Assembly (NCBI RefSeq): GCF_052056485.1
Contig: NZ_CP183948.1
Location: forward strand, 6,634,001 to 6,698,000
Direction of reading: 5' to 3'
Source: Paenibacillus_AQ nitricinens
Lineage (GTDB): Bacteria > Bacillota > Bacilli > Paenibacillales > Paenibacillaceae
DNA: 64,000 nt
Shown here one piece after another: positions 24,729 through 33,417 of this stretch (position 1 is the first letter of the stretch; each line of letters starts with the position of its first letter). The notes below the pieces were generated by a model that saw nothing but the letters and a program-made list of their open reading frames with translations, ran no database searches and was not told the DNA's origin. A program made the translations under genes and the position numbers.

Positions 24729-25619
24729 ATGCCGCAAGCTATGATTATTATTAACCCCTCATCTGGTAAAGAAGAAGCTGGCGAATATGTCAGATATGCA
24801 GAAAGAGTTCTAGCTGATCAAGGTTACTTGGTTACGATCAAGGAGACAGCAAAAGAACTAGATGCAACTCGTTATTGTATCACTGCCTGTGAGGAGTGTT
24901 ACGATCTAGTCGTCTCCATTGGCGGGGATGGCACACTTCACGAGACCATTAATGGTCTTATGAATCAGAAACAACATCCAAAGTTAGGTGTAGTCCCTTT
25001 AGGAACAGTTAATGATTTTGCCCGCGCGTTACAGATTCCACTGAATCCCGAAATAGCCATTCAAACCCTTGCTTCCTCTAACGTAAAGACAGTAGATATT
25101 GGTTGCTTAAATGACCGCTTATTCGGAAATGTTGTTGCTGTAGGTTCAATCGCCGGATCCTTATCCTCCGTAACAATCGAAGAGAAAACCAAGCTCGGCT
25201 CATTGGCATATTTGAAAGAAGGCCTAAAACAACTTACAAGCACTTCCCCGCACCCTCTTGTTATTCATTATGACGAGAAAACATGGCAAGGCGATTCCCC
25301 GCTTTTTCTCGCCGTGTTAACCAACTCCGTTGGCGGATTCGAGAATCTGATCCCTGATGCTGCGGTTGACGATGGTCTGCTTCACTGTTTTATTATTCAA
25401 GACCTCAGTATACTCAATACCATTACAGCCAGTATTTCTTTATTACTTGGCAGTCTTAAGGATCATAAAGACGTTGTCTATTTCACGGCCCAAAATGTAA
25501 CTGTAAGCTCTCCAGAAGCTGTAAGAACCAATGTGGACGGTGAAGAAGGTCCGATTTTACCAATTTCGCTAAGTGTTCTCCCTCGTCATATCCAAGTCAT
25601 TGTGCCGGAAGTAGACTAA
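24729..25619 (+). CDS. YegS/BmrU-like lipid kinase (diacylglycerol kinase family)
   Basis: The 296-residue protein belongs to the diacylglycerol/sphingosine-kinase catalytic family. It has IINPSSGK near 7-14, the nucleotide-binding GGDGTLHE at 65-72, PLGTVNDFARAL near 100, and a C-terminal NVDGEEG motif. It would phosphorylate a lipid such as diacylglycerol or undecaprenol-type substrates at the membrane face; the exact substrate is not visible. GAGAGGAT precedes the ATG. It is monocistronic. Confidence 0.9.
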   Translation: MPQAMIIINPSSGKEEAGEYVRYAERVLADQGYLVTIKETAKELDATRYCITACEECYDLVVSIGGDGTLHETINGLMNQKQHPKLGVVPLGTVNDFARALQIPLNPEIAIQTLASSNVKTVDIGCLNDRLFGNVVAVGSIAGSLSSVTIEEKTKLGSLAYLKEGLKQLTSTSPHPLVIHYDEKTWQGDSPLFLAVLTNSVGGFENLIPDAAVDDGLLHCFIIQDLSILNTITASISLLLGSLKDHKDVVYFTAQNVTVSSPEAVRTNVDGEEGPILPISLSVLPRHIQVIVPEVD

Positions 25620-25625
25620 CAAATA

Positions 25626-25660
25626 AAAAGCAGTCCGGAACTCAAAAGGTTCCAGACTGC
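25626..25660 (-). terminator. Intrinsic terminator of the Bcr-type transporter gene
   Basis: A 13-nt stem (25630-25642 with 25648-25660) is followed on the minus strand by a T-run. On the plus strand the tail is T-poor, so it mainly serves the minus-strand gene, though it also lies just after the lipid kinase stop. Confidence 0.75.
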
Positions 25661-25718
25661 CATTATTATATGGATGCCCCGTTCCATACCTTCTCTTTGC
25701 AAATCACTTATAAAAATT

Positions 25719-26900
25719 CTATTCCGCTACAATAAACTTTCTACTTAATAACCACATTCCGCCGCTAATCCCTAAGAAATAGATGGGCATCGTCAGTAAT
25801 GAACCATTATGCAGGGCGCTCATTCCCCATGTCGCCAAACTAACTAATAAGTAATATCCCAAGCTGAAGATCGCACCTGCTGTTCCCACAACATCCTGAA
25901 AATTGACAAGCGCAAGACTTAGACAATTAGGTAAGGCGATACCGGCCCCCATTAACATGACAAAAAGGGTTACCAAGATACATACGATCAGTATCATATC
26001 CGGCAACGTTCCGAGACTACATACTAATGTTAATAGTAAGGAACCGGTAGCCATGACTAGACAGCCGATGTGAATTATTTTTTCTGCGGCATAGAGACTC
26101 AATAATCTCTTGGACATCATTGCTCCCACTATCGATGCCAAAGCCACAACAATACCTAGAAAACCATATACTCCCGGTGAAATGTTAAAGTGTTCAATAA
26201 ATATAAAGGGTGCTTCTGCATAATAGCTAAATAAAACTCCATTGATGCCCCCGATCAGTAACCCAAACACCAGTACACGTGGCAATGAGAGCATTCTTTT
26301 AACGATAGGCAGAATAGCCACCTTTTTTCTCGCGGAAACATCAGTCGTTTCTGGCAGCTTCCAAAAAGCATATACAAATAACAACACACTCATCGTTACT
26401 AGTGTAAAGAAAACCGCCCGAAAGCCAAAAGCTTGATCCACGAATCCGCCAATAAGAGGCCCTACGGCTGGAGTAAACGCAATCACCGCCGAGATTTGGG
26501 CAAACATGGCATGCCGCTTATTTCCGGATAAACTCTCACGAAGAATCGTTTGTGTAATGATTGAGCCTGTCGCTGCCCCAAACGCTTGAATGAAACGGCT
26601 GACCAGAAGTAGAGTAATGGATTCCGAGTTAAAACACCTCAAGCATCCAATACCATATACAATGAGGCCACCCAGCATGGCAGGTCTCCGTCCGATGAAA
26701 TCAGAGAGCCAACCCCAACACAAAACACCTAAAGCAAATCCGATAAAATAGATACTTAATGTTAATTGTACAGAACTATTAGAGACCCCAAGTGCTACCG
26801 CAATATCCGGCAACGATGGAGTGTAGATCGTCTCACTGATTTGCGGAAAAGCCACAAGAACAATCATTAGCAGTAAAGATGGTGCTGCATATTTTTTCAT
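25719..26900 (-). CDS. MFS efflux transporter, Bcr/CflA family
   Basis: The 393-residue membrane protein has twelve predicted helices, the MFS signature GWLSDFIGRRPAMLGG between helices 2 and 3, and the motif-C region PAVGPLIGGFVDQAFGFRAVFF typical of Bcr/CflA drug exporters. It most likely exports a small toxic molecule using the proton gradient. An AGGAGGG site precedes the ATG. The 258-bp spacer between it and the next minus-strand gene holds a terminator and no obvious operator. Confidence 0.9.
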   Translation of the reverse strand: MKKYAAPSLLLMIVLVAFPQISETIYTPSLPDIAVALGVSNSSVQLTLSIYFIGFALGVLCWGWLSDFIGRRPAMLGGLIVYGIGCLRCFNSESITLLLVSRFIQAFGAATGSIITQTILRESLSGNKRHAMFAQISAVIAFTPAVGPLIGGFVDQAFGFRAVFFTLVTMSVLLFVYAFWKLPETTDVSARKKVAILPIVKRMLSLPRVLVFGLLIGGINGVLFSYYAEAPFIFIEHFNISPGVYGFLGIVVALASIVGAMMSKRLLSLYAAEKIIHIGCLVMATGSLLLTLVCSLGTLPDMILIVCILVTLFVMLMGAGIALPNCLSLALVNFQDVVGTAGAIFSLGYYLLVSLATWGMSALHNGSLLTMPIYFLGISGGMWLLSRKFIVAE

Positions 26901-27091
26901 ATTAAATTCGCCCTCCTACAAGCTTATATCCTAGAACAACAAGAATATGAGCCTAGCTAGGGAAATGGGGGCATCATTATGGCAAGACGACTATAGATCA
27001 TCATGTTCGATATTACCTTTCATTGTTAAGCTTTCTTTGTTATAGGAGGGTTTCAATTATTCGACTAAAATATCATTATATACGGTAATAG

Positions 27092-27126
27092 AAAAGCTCT
27101 CAAACGAAACGCTTCGCCTGAGAGCT
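27092..27126 (-). terminator. Intrinsic terminator of the TetR-DUF2798 operon
   Basis: AGCTCTCA (27095-27102) pairs with TGAGAGCT (27119-27126). The minus-strand tail is TTTTC. Confidence 0.7.
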
Positions 27127-27158
27127 TATTTATGTTACGAGTTTTTTTCCGAAAATCC

Positions 27159-27671
27159 TTATGCAGTTATACCAGCGGTGCTGGACTTCTTTTTATCCTG
27201 AGAAGCATGTAGCTTTACCATCACAAATCGTGCAAAAGGCTGGATCACTATACTTTCAGCGATCAGTGCAATCAGGAAATTTCTTGGCCAATTCGCTAAG
27301 AAGTGATGGAACGTATCAGAACTCAATCCATTCCCGATAATGTCTCCAATAAAGGTCATCACAAAAGACATTCCTAGTACGGTGAAAAGAATACGAAATA
27401 GAATTTTGGCATTGAAGCTATCACTAGGTTGTGTGAATTTAGCTGTCAGCTTTTCTGCGATACGCCCAATAACAACAGGCTCTATAATCATAACAATGAC
27501 CCAAATGATCGGAAACACCTTAAGGATTGATAAGGCAACTTCCCCATTAAATTCTCCAACCGCTAAAATGACATTTAGTGAAGACATAAACAGAACGGTT
27601 AGTGTACAAATAATTGCACCGTATAATGCACCCTCTTTGCCGTTTCTCGGTAATCTTGTTTCTAAATTCAT
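27159..27671 (-). CDS. DUF2798 membrane protein
   Basis: The 170-residue protein has four hydrophobic helices arranged as two similar halves, each starting with a polar N-terminal stretch, as in proteins with two DUF2798 units. The family is uncharacterised. I start it at the ATG at 27671 (MNLETRLPRN), with GAAAGGAAG about 6 nt upstream; the longer open frame lies inside the TetR gene. The start overlaps the TetR stop (ATGA), so the two genes are one transcription and translation unit and the regulator probably controls its expression. Confidence 0.8.
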   Translation of the reverse strand: MNLETRLPRNGKEGALYGAIICTLTVLFMSSLNVILAVGEFNGEVALSILKVFPIIWVIVMIIEPVVIGRIAEKLTAKFTQPSDSFNAKILFRILFTVLGMSFVMTFIGDIIGNGLSSDTFHHFLANWPRNFLIALIAESIVIQPFARFVMVKLHASQDKKKSSTAGITA

Positions 27672-28234
27672 GATGTTCTTCCTTTCAAAATTGTCGGTAA
27701 TAGTTTCGCAATAGTCTTTAAAGGTGCAGTAGATCGCTGCGTTTGACACAGCATGATCGCACCCTCAATCGAGGTTGTCATCCATAAAGCAATATCAGAA
27801 GCTAGTTCATTCGAGAAGCCTTCAGTTGTAAGCTTCGTGTAATAAATAGTCTGAATGTTCTCATAAAGTGAGTTACATGCTTGGCGGACAGGCTCACTGA
27901 CTGTAGCCATTTCACTGACAATACTGCTAAATGTATAGCCTGTAAGCTTGCCCTCGGTTTCCAAGTTGTGAATTAACTTATTAAGCATAAATTGCGTGGC
28001 CTCTTGCGTAGAAGAATGCCTTTTAAAAATATCCTCCATATCTATTGTTATGGCTTCCTTTAGGCTCTTTAGACAAGCAATTAATAGCTCTTCTTTTCCA
28101 TTTGGAAAATGATGATAGAGCGCTCCTTTGGTAACATCACAAGCCTTTAAAATTTCACTAACGCCTACACTCTTATAACCTTTTAGTTGAAAAAGGAGTG
28201 TCGCCTTCTCAATCATTAGTGATTTTGTATCCAT
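27668..28234 (-). CDS. TetR/AcrR-family regulator, LmrA/YxaF-like
   Basis: The 188-residue repressor has an N-terminal HTH (ATLLFQLKGYKSVGVSEILKACDVTKGALYHHFPNGKEELL) of the LmrA/YxaF/QacR-like type and a C-terminal TetR_C domain (ALWMTTSIEGAIMLCQTQRS). It heads an operon with the DUF2798 protein. A palindromic operator lies upstream at 28252-28273, so autorepression is likely. The inducer is unknown. Confidence 0.9.
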   Translation of the reverse strand: MDTKSLMIEKATLLFQLKGYKSVGVSEILKACDVTKGALYHHFPNGKEELLIACLKSLKEAITIDMEDIFKRHSSTQEATQFMLNKLIHNLETEGKLTGYTFSSIVSEMATVSEPVRQACNSLYENIQTIYYTKLTTEGFSNELASDIALWMTTSIEGAIMLCQTQRSTAPLKTIAKLLPTILKGRTS

Positions 28235-28251
28235 AATTACGTATTCCCCCT

Positions 28252-28273
28252 AACATACCAACCGGTCTGTTTG
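28252..28273. promoter_or_regulatory. Putative TetR operator with CCGG centre
   Basis: The imperfect palindrome AACATACCAACCGGTCTGTT resembles known operators of LmrA/YxaF/AcrR-like repressors. It lies about 20 bp upstream of the TetR gene start, where it would block its promoter. Confidence 0.55.
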
Positions 28274-28406
28274 TAATTATAACAACATAATATCCGCTAA
28301 TGTAAGTGTTTTTTGTGCCGAGGGAGGCAAAGTTGCCGTCACGCATGGATTAATGTTATCATTCTGATGGAGTTATCTTACTTTAAATATGAAGGAGGAA
28401 TACCTG

Positions 28407-28539
28407 ATGAAAAAGAGATCCCTAAAATATTTATCTTTTGGTATTGGGTATTCTACTGCTGTTTTTTTCTAGAATTAATGATGGATAGGATAGGTCTGTC
28501 AAAAATTAAAACTAAAAAACAGTGGAGATATATAACCTA
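28407..28539 (+). pseudogene. Small ORF interrupted at a T7 run
   Basis: A perfect ribosome binding site (AAGGAGG, 8 nt) precedes an ATG at 28407. The frame encodes 21 residues (MKKRSLKYLSFGIGYSTAVFF) and stops at 28470. The stop lies directly after a run of seven Ts (28462-28468). If one T were added, the frame would continue for 23 residues to a stop at about 28539, giving a basic 44-residue peptide with one hydrophobic segment. Either this is a decayed small gene, a homopolymer sequencing error, or a slippage switch. The remainder of the 347-bp spacer shows only the TetR operator. Confidence 0.35.
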
Positions 28540-28581
28540 GCTATCGTTATGTATCTTCTATTTAAAGGAGACTTCATAAAA

Positions 28582-28983
28582 ATGAACTTAAATAATCATG
28601 TGATTACAAGATATAATCCAGAAAATATTGCGAAACCCGTTGGTAACTATAGTCATGTAACAAAAATAAGCAGGAACGCTGAAATGTATGTATTTTCTGG
28701 TCAAATTGGAATTGATCAAAACAGTAATATTCCTACAGATTTTAATCAACAAGTAACAAATACAATGAGTAATATTGTGGAAGTCCTCTCTTCTCAAAAG
28801 CTGACTCCCGATAACGTAATCAAAATCAACATTTGGGCCACTGAAGAAATCGATTGGGATCATTTCTATGAAATTTGGAATAAAGTATTCGGGATGACGC
28901 CTCCTTCAATGACCATTGCTTATGTTAAAGGATTAGGTTTACCAGAATTAAAAATTGAGTTAGATGTGTGGGCGGCAGGTTAA
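28582..28983 (+). CDS. RidA/YjgF-family protein
   Basis: The 133-residue protein has the RidA (Rid/YjgF/UK114) fold features VFSGQIGID, QVTNTMSNIVEVLSSQ, VIKINIWATE and PSMTIAYVKGLGLPELKIELDVWA. The usual catalytic Arg of true RidA deaminases (R105 in CR.. motifs) appears to be missing: the equivalent segment is MTIAYVKGLG. It may therefore be a Rid-subfamily member without imine-deaminase activity. The ATG follows AAAGGAG by about 10 nt; the longer open frame upstream has no ribosome binding site. Monocistronic with its own terminator. Confidence 0.85.
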   Translation: MNLNNHVITRYNPENIAKPVGNYSHVTKISRNAEMYVFSGQIGIDQNSNIPTDFNQQVTNTMSNIVEVLSSQKLTPDNVIKINIWATEEIDWDHFYEIWNKVFGMTPPSMTIAYVKGLGLPELKIELDVWAAG

Positions 28984-29024
28984 ATACTAGATTAAAAAAG
29001 ACTGTTTAAATATTCTCTATGCAA

Positions 29025-29063
29025 AACGAGCCTATAGAAGCAATTCTAAAGGCTCGTTTTTCT
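29025..29063 (+). terminator. Intrinsic terminator of the RidA-family gene
   Basis: AACGAGCC (29025-29032) pairs with GGCTCGTT (29051-29058), followed by a T-run. Confidence 0.8.
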
Positions 29064-29074
29064 AATCTGACAGC

Positions 29075-29100
29075 AAAAAGAGCTCAGTCTCCTGAGCTCT
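29075..29100 (-). terminator. Intrinsic terminator of the symporter gene
   Basis: A nine-pair perfect stem (29079-29087 with 29092-29100, TCTC loop) carries a T-run on the minus strand. Together with 29025-29063 it forms a back-to-back terminator pair between convergent genes. Confidence 0.8.
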
Positions 29101-29112
29101 TCAAATACATTT

Positions 29113-30525
29113 CTATCTTTTTATATCTGAAGAATTGTCCCAACCTTCAATGTTCTCGAGCCCCGGAATGCTGTCTTTATAGAAAACAGGATCCTTCCCT
29201 TCACGTTTCTGCTGCTTATAATCCTTCAAGGCGGCAAAGGCCACTTTGGATAATAGCAGGATGGCAATCAAATTCACGATAACCATGAAGCCCATAAATA
29301 AGTCAGCCAAATCCCATACCAATTGAACCTTTGCTACGGAACCAAAAATAATCATCGCCAAGACACTGTATCTATAGAATAATAATACTTTTTTGTTGGA
29401 GTTCAAGAATTCTATATTAGTCTCACCATAATAATAATTTCCAATTAATGTACTGAAGGCAAACAATAAAATCATGATCGCTAGTGATCCAGATGCCCAC
29501 GAACCAATATGCTCGCTTAATGCGGCTTGTGTCAGCTTGATCCCATCTAGCCCAGGCTGCTTGTAGGCATCAGACAGTAAAATAATAAATGCCGTACTCG
29601 AACAAATAAGTAACGTATCCGTGAGTACGCCCAGGGCTTGCATTAGCCCCTGTTTCACCGGATGACTTGTGGTTGCCGTTGCTGCAGCATTTGGCGCACT
29701 CCCCATGCCCGCTTCGTTAGAGAACAAACCACGCTTCACACCCTGTAGAATTACTGCACCAAGAGAGCCACCAGCGACTTGTTCAAATCCGAAGGCACTT
29801 TTCACAATGAGTGCGAGAACTCCCGGGAGCTCTGTAATATTAATCAGCATAATAATAAGAGCAGCCCCAATGTAGATTCCTGCCATTACCACCACAATAT
29901 ATTCGGACATTCTTGCGATACGCTTAACACCGCCGAAGATAACCAGCGCAAAGGCGGCAGCCATTATAAGGCCAAGAATGGCCCGATTGGTGCCAAATGA
30001 ATTCTCAAAGGCCACTGTGACCGTATTCGATTGGACCGCGTTAAATACAAGCCCGAAGGATAATGTAATCAGAACCGCGAATATCGCTCCCATCCAGCGC
30101 TTGTTCAGGCCTTTCTCCATATAATAGGCAGGCCCACCGCGAAATCCGGTCTTATCCTTCACTTTATATACCTGTGCCAAAGTGCTTTCTATAAAACCAG
30201 ACGCTGATCCAATAATGGCAATCACCCACATCCAGAAGATAGCCCCTGGACCACCTATCGCAATAGCAATTGCGATTCCCGTTATATTACCTGTCCCTAC
30301 CCTCGCCGCCATACTGATGCAGAAGGCCTGGAAGGATGAAATACTATCTTTTGACCTTTCATTAGATCCTTTAAGAACCCGAAACATTTCTTTGAACATA
30401 CCAAACTGTACAAATTTCGATCTTACGGTGAAATAAAGTCCACAAGCAATAAGAAGGATCACCAATATTTTCGACCATAAAAAATCATTTGTTACGCTAA
30501 TCATACTATCTAAAAATTGTTGCAT
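29113..30525 (-). CDS. Sodium:alanine symporter family protein (AlsT-like)
   Basis: The 470-residue transporter has about 10-11 helices and the AGCS-family segments AFCISMAARVGTGNITGIAIAIAIGGPGAIFWMWVIA, GGPAYYMEKGL and GLFSNEAGMGSAPNAAATA. It imports alanine, glycine or glutamine with sodium. I start at the ATG at 30525 (MQQFLDSMISV), 6 nt after AGGCGG; the frame to 30543 adds six residues without a ribosome binding site. It stands alone and has its own terminator. Confidence 0.93.
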   Translation of the reverse strand: MQQFLDSMISVTNDFLWSKILVILLIACGLYFTVRSKFVQFGMFKEMFRVLKGSNERSKDSISSFQAFCISMAARVGTGNITGIAIAIAIGGPGAIFWMWVIAIIGSASGFIESTLAQVYKVKDKTGFRGGPAYYMEKGLNKRWMGAIFAVLITLSFGLVFNAVQSNTVTVAFENSFGTNRAILGLIMAAAFALVIFGGVKRIARMSEYIVVVMAGIYIGAALIIMLINITELPGVLALIVKSAFGFEQVAGGSLGAVILQGVKRGLFSNEAGMGSAPNAAATATTSHPVKQGLMQALGVLTDTLLICSSTAFIILLSDAYKQPGLDGIKLTQAALSEHIGSWASGSLAIMILLFAFSTLIGNYYYGETNIEFLNSNKKVLLFYRYSVLAMIIFGSVAKVQLVWDLADLFMGFMVIVNLIAILLLSKVAFAALKDYKQQKREGKDPVFYKDSIPGLENIEGWDNSSDIKR

Positions 30526-30724
30526 GTAATTCCGCCTCTCCATTCTGTCGATCCCAAGTTGCTAAGCTTATAACACATAGTATTTTCAAATATAACAGTC
30601 ATTATTTCAAATGCCAATAAAAATTGTAACTTTCATAACATCTCTTGTCAGTGGGTTTCGCATACTTTTCAGAATTATGGTAGAAAATACTATACATATC
30701 TGAAGAAAGGTGGAGCTCTGCCCT

Positions 30725-32290
30725 ATGGACAAGGAAAAAGAAGATATGACTTTAACGGATCGACAGGGTCATCCAATTACAGATAATCAAAATATACGGA
30801 CGGTAGGCAATCGCGGACCGTCGACGCTCGAAAACTACCACTTTATCGAGAAAATATCTCATTTTGATCGAGAGCGTATTCCGGAACGTGTTGTACATGC
30901 TAGGGGTGCAGGAGCCCACGGGTATTTTGAAGCTTATGGAAAAGTAGGCGATGAACCCGTCTCGAAGTATACGCGTGCTAAGCTTTTTCAAGAAGCAGGC
31001 AAAAAAACACCTGTATTCGTACGGTTTTCTACGGTAGTTCATGGTGTTTACTCTCCGGAGACCTTTCGGGACCCCCGTGGCTTCGCCACAAAATTCTATA
31101 CAGAGGATGGCAACTGGGACTTGGTCGGCAACAATCTGAAGATTTTCTTTATCCGTGATCCGCTGAAATTTCCTGACATGGTTCATGCTTTCAAGCCAGA
31201 TCCCGTGACCAATCTGCAAAACCCGGAACGGATGTTTGATTTCGTATCGAACTCTCCTGAAGCTACTCACATGATTACGTTTTTGTTCTCTCCTTGGGGG
31301 ATTCCAGCCAACTATCGGCAGATGCAGGGGTCTGGGGTCAACACCTATAAATGGGTGAATGAAAAAGGCGAAGCCGTCTTAATCAAATACCATTGGGAGC
31401 CGCTGAAACATGGCATTAAGAATCTCACTCAGCAAGCCGCTGAGGATATCCAAGCCAAAAACGTCAGCCATGCTACGCAGGATTTATATGAGGCTATTGC
31501 GCGCAAGGATTATCCTGAATGGGAGCTTTGTGTACAAATCCTGAGTGACGATGAGCATCCAGAGCTCGACTTTGATCCACTCGATCCTACTAAGCTTTGG
31601 GATCATGAACGTTTTCCATTTTTACCTGTAGGGAAGATGATTCTGGATCGAAATCCAGATAATTATTTTGCCGAGGTCGAACAGGTCGCTTTCGGGACTG
31701 GAGTTCTAGTAGACGGTCTGGATTTCTCGGATGACAAGCTGCTGCAAGGCCGGACGTTCTCCTATTCGGATACTCAGCGGCACCGGGTGGGCGCGAACTA
31801 CATTCAGTTGCCGATTAATGCTCCAAAGACAAGGGTAGCAACGAATCAGCGGGATGGGCAAATGACTTATCATGTGGATAAGGCACCTGAGCAAAACCCA
31901 CACGTGAATTACGAACCATCCTCGCTTGGCGGGTTAAAGGAGGCAACCCCTTCTGGCAAAGAACATCAACCGATGTATAATGATCGACTAGTTCGCGACA
32001 AAATTAGTCGGGCAAATGACTTCGGGCAAGCTGGAGATACCTATCGCAAGTTCGAGGATTGGGAACAGGATGAATTGATTCATAACCTGGTCGATGCACT
32101 GAAAATATGTGCGCCTGTCATTCAGAATAATATGATCGAGCATTTCACAAAGGCCGATCCAGACTATGGCCGTCGAGTGGCTGAAGGTCTTGCTCAAGCC
32201 CAAGCCGACCACAAGCATATAGGTACCTCGGATAATCGAGCCGGCGCGGAAATTGCGGAGCAATCCGGTAAACAAACCGATGGCTATTAG
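30725..32290 (+). CDS. Haem catalase (KatX/KatA type)
   Basis: The 521-residue small-subunit-type catalase has distal His65 (VVHARGAGAHGYF), the distal Asn in VGNNLKIFFIRD near 137, and proximal haem-ligand Tyr in the RTFSYSDTQRHRVGANY motif. It breaks hydrogen peroxide down to water and oxygen. Length and sequence style fit the B. subtilis KatX/KatA branch, and spore or stress expression is possible. I start at the ATG at 30725, after AAAGGTGGAG; the GTG at 30710 overlaps that site. I see no convincing PerR or SigB site in the 181-bp upstream spacer. Confidence 0.95.
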   Translation: MDKEKEDMTLTDRQGHPITDNQNIRTVGNRGPSTLENYHFIEKISHFDRERIPERVVHARGAGAHGYFEAYGKVGDEPVSKYTRAKLFQEAGKKTPVFVRFSTVVHGVYSPETFRDPRGFATKFYTEDGNWDLVGNNLKIFFIRDPLKFPDMVHAFKPDPVTNLQNPERMFDFVSNSPEATHMITFLFSPWGIPANYRQMQGSGVNTYKWVNEKGEAVLIKYHWEPLKHGIKNLTQQAAEDIQAKNVSHATQDLYEAIARKDYPEWELCVQILSDDEHPELDFDPLDPTKLWDHERFPFLPVGKMILDRNPDNYFAEVEQVAFGTGVLVDGLDFSDDKLLQGRTFSYSDTQRHRVGANYIQLPINAPKTRVATNQRDGQMTYHVDKAPEQNPHVNYEPSSLGGLKEATPSGKEHQPMYNDRLVRDKISRANDFGQAGDTYRKFEDWEQDELIHNLVDALKICAPVIQNNMIEHFTKADPDYGRRVAEGLAQAQADHKHIGTSDNRAGAEIAEQSGKQTDGY

Positions 32291-32300
32291 ATGTTAAAAG

Positions 32301-32343
32301 AAGGGTTAAGGGACCTGTTATACGGGTTCTTTAACCTTTTTTT
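32301..32343 (+). terminator. Intrinsic terminator of the catalase gene
   Basis: AAGGGTTAAGGGACC pairs imperfectly with GGGTTCTTTAACCTTT, followed by a run of Ts. Confidence 0.8.
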
Positions 32344-32430
32344 GATTTTGGGAGCTTTCGCTTTGCCATATTCACGTAACATATGAACACTATGATTGTT
32401 GTGTAGCTAAGATCATAGGAGGAACAAACC

Positions 32431-33417
32431 GTGCAAAATACAACCATATTAATTACTGGGGGAACCGGATCATGGGGAAGACAACTCGTGAAACGGTTAT
32501 TGGAAAGTGACCCTAAAGAAATCAGAATATTTTCCCGCAATGAGTCACTTCAAGTAGAACTACAACAGGAATATCATCATAATCCCAAACTAACGTTCAT
32601 CATCGGTGATATACGTGATAAGCAAGAACTGATGCAGGCTTGCCATCAGGTAGATTATATCTATCATTTAGCGGCCTTGAAGCATGTCCCGATCTGCGAA
32701 CAACAACCGGACAGTGCGATGAAGACTAACGTACTCGGAACTCAGCATGTGATTCAAGCCGCTATTAAACATGGCGTTAAAAAAGTGATCTACGTCTCCA
32801 CTGATAAAGCAGCTCATCCATCGAGCACCTATGGAATGACAAAATCACTCGGCGAAAAGTTAATGGTTCATGCCAATCTCAGACAAACCAAAACACAGTT
32901 TGTATGTGTGAGAAGTGGCAACGTCCTCGGCTCAACCGGCAGTGTGGTTCCCATTTTCAAACAAAGTATTGCGGATGAGGTAGACATTTCCCTTACAGAT
33001 GCTAGAATGACTCGCTTTTTCTTAACCATAGATGATGCAATTACCTTACTCCTTAAAGCGACAGAAGAAAGCAGGGGCGGAGAAGTCTTTGTGACCAAGA
33101 TGCCTGCTTGCAATATTAAGGATCTTGCCCAAGTCTTAATTGATAACTTATCAACTAGCACGATCCAAATCAATGAAACGGGGATTCGCCCAGGAGAAAG
33201 CTTAAGCGAGGCCCTAATTTCGGAATTCGAGAGTGCTTCTTCCATTCATCTGGATGATCACTATTATGTGATTCTCCCTCCTTTTCCTATAGAAGGGTTA
33301 CAAGAAGCTTATGCCTCTTGCCCGCCTGTGGACTTCCAAAGCTATGATTCCAATCATGTGTTGATGAGCCAACCCGCAATAAAAGAAATGCTACAACAAG
33401 GTGGGTTCCTATCATGA
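32431..33417 (+). CDS. Nucleotide-sugar SDR (UDP-GlcNAc 4,6-dehydratase/epimerase-like)
   Basis: The 328-residue extended SDR has ITGGTGSWG near 8-16, HLAALKHVP near 79-87, STDKA at 123-127 and Y134-x3-K138 (STYGMTKSLGEK), then RSGNVLGSTGSVVPIFK. This is the FlaA1/CapD/PseB-type core that acts on UDP-N-acetyl sugars. The Tyr that many 4,6-dehydratases have replaced by Met is retained, so the product (4,6-dehydrated or epimerised sugar) is uncertain. The start is GTG after AGGAGG. It overlaps the following MurG-like gene by 4 bp, so the two probably make and transfer the same sugar. Confidence 0.82.
   Translation: MQNTTILITGGTGSWGRQLVKRLLESDPKEIRIFSRNESLQVELQQEYHHNPKLTFIIGDIRDKQELMQACHQVDYIYHLAALKHVPICEQQPDSAMKTNVLGTQHVIQAAIKHGVKKVIYVSTDKAAHPSSTYGMTKSLGEKLMVHANLRQTKTQFVCVRSGNVLGSTGSVVPIFKQSIADEVDISLTDARMTRFFLTIDDAITLLLKATEESRGGEVFVTKMPACNIKDLAQVLIDNLSTSTIQINETGIRPGESLSEALISEFESASSIHLDDHYYVILPPFPIEGLQEAYASCPPVDFQSYDSNHVLMSQPAIKEMLQQGGFLS

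Noticed and set aside
28313..28540. A 75-codon ORF reading through the region of the broken small gene
   Set aside because: The N-terminal half is Cys/Arg/Trp-rich without a ribosome binding site. Only its last 23 codons match the continuation of the small gene and are described there.
30590..30630. A TTATAA-like sequence upstream of catalase as a PerR box
   Set aside because: Only one half-site fits the PerR consensus; the other half diverges at several key positions.
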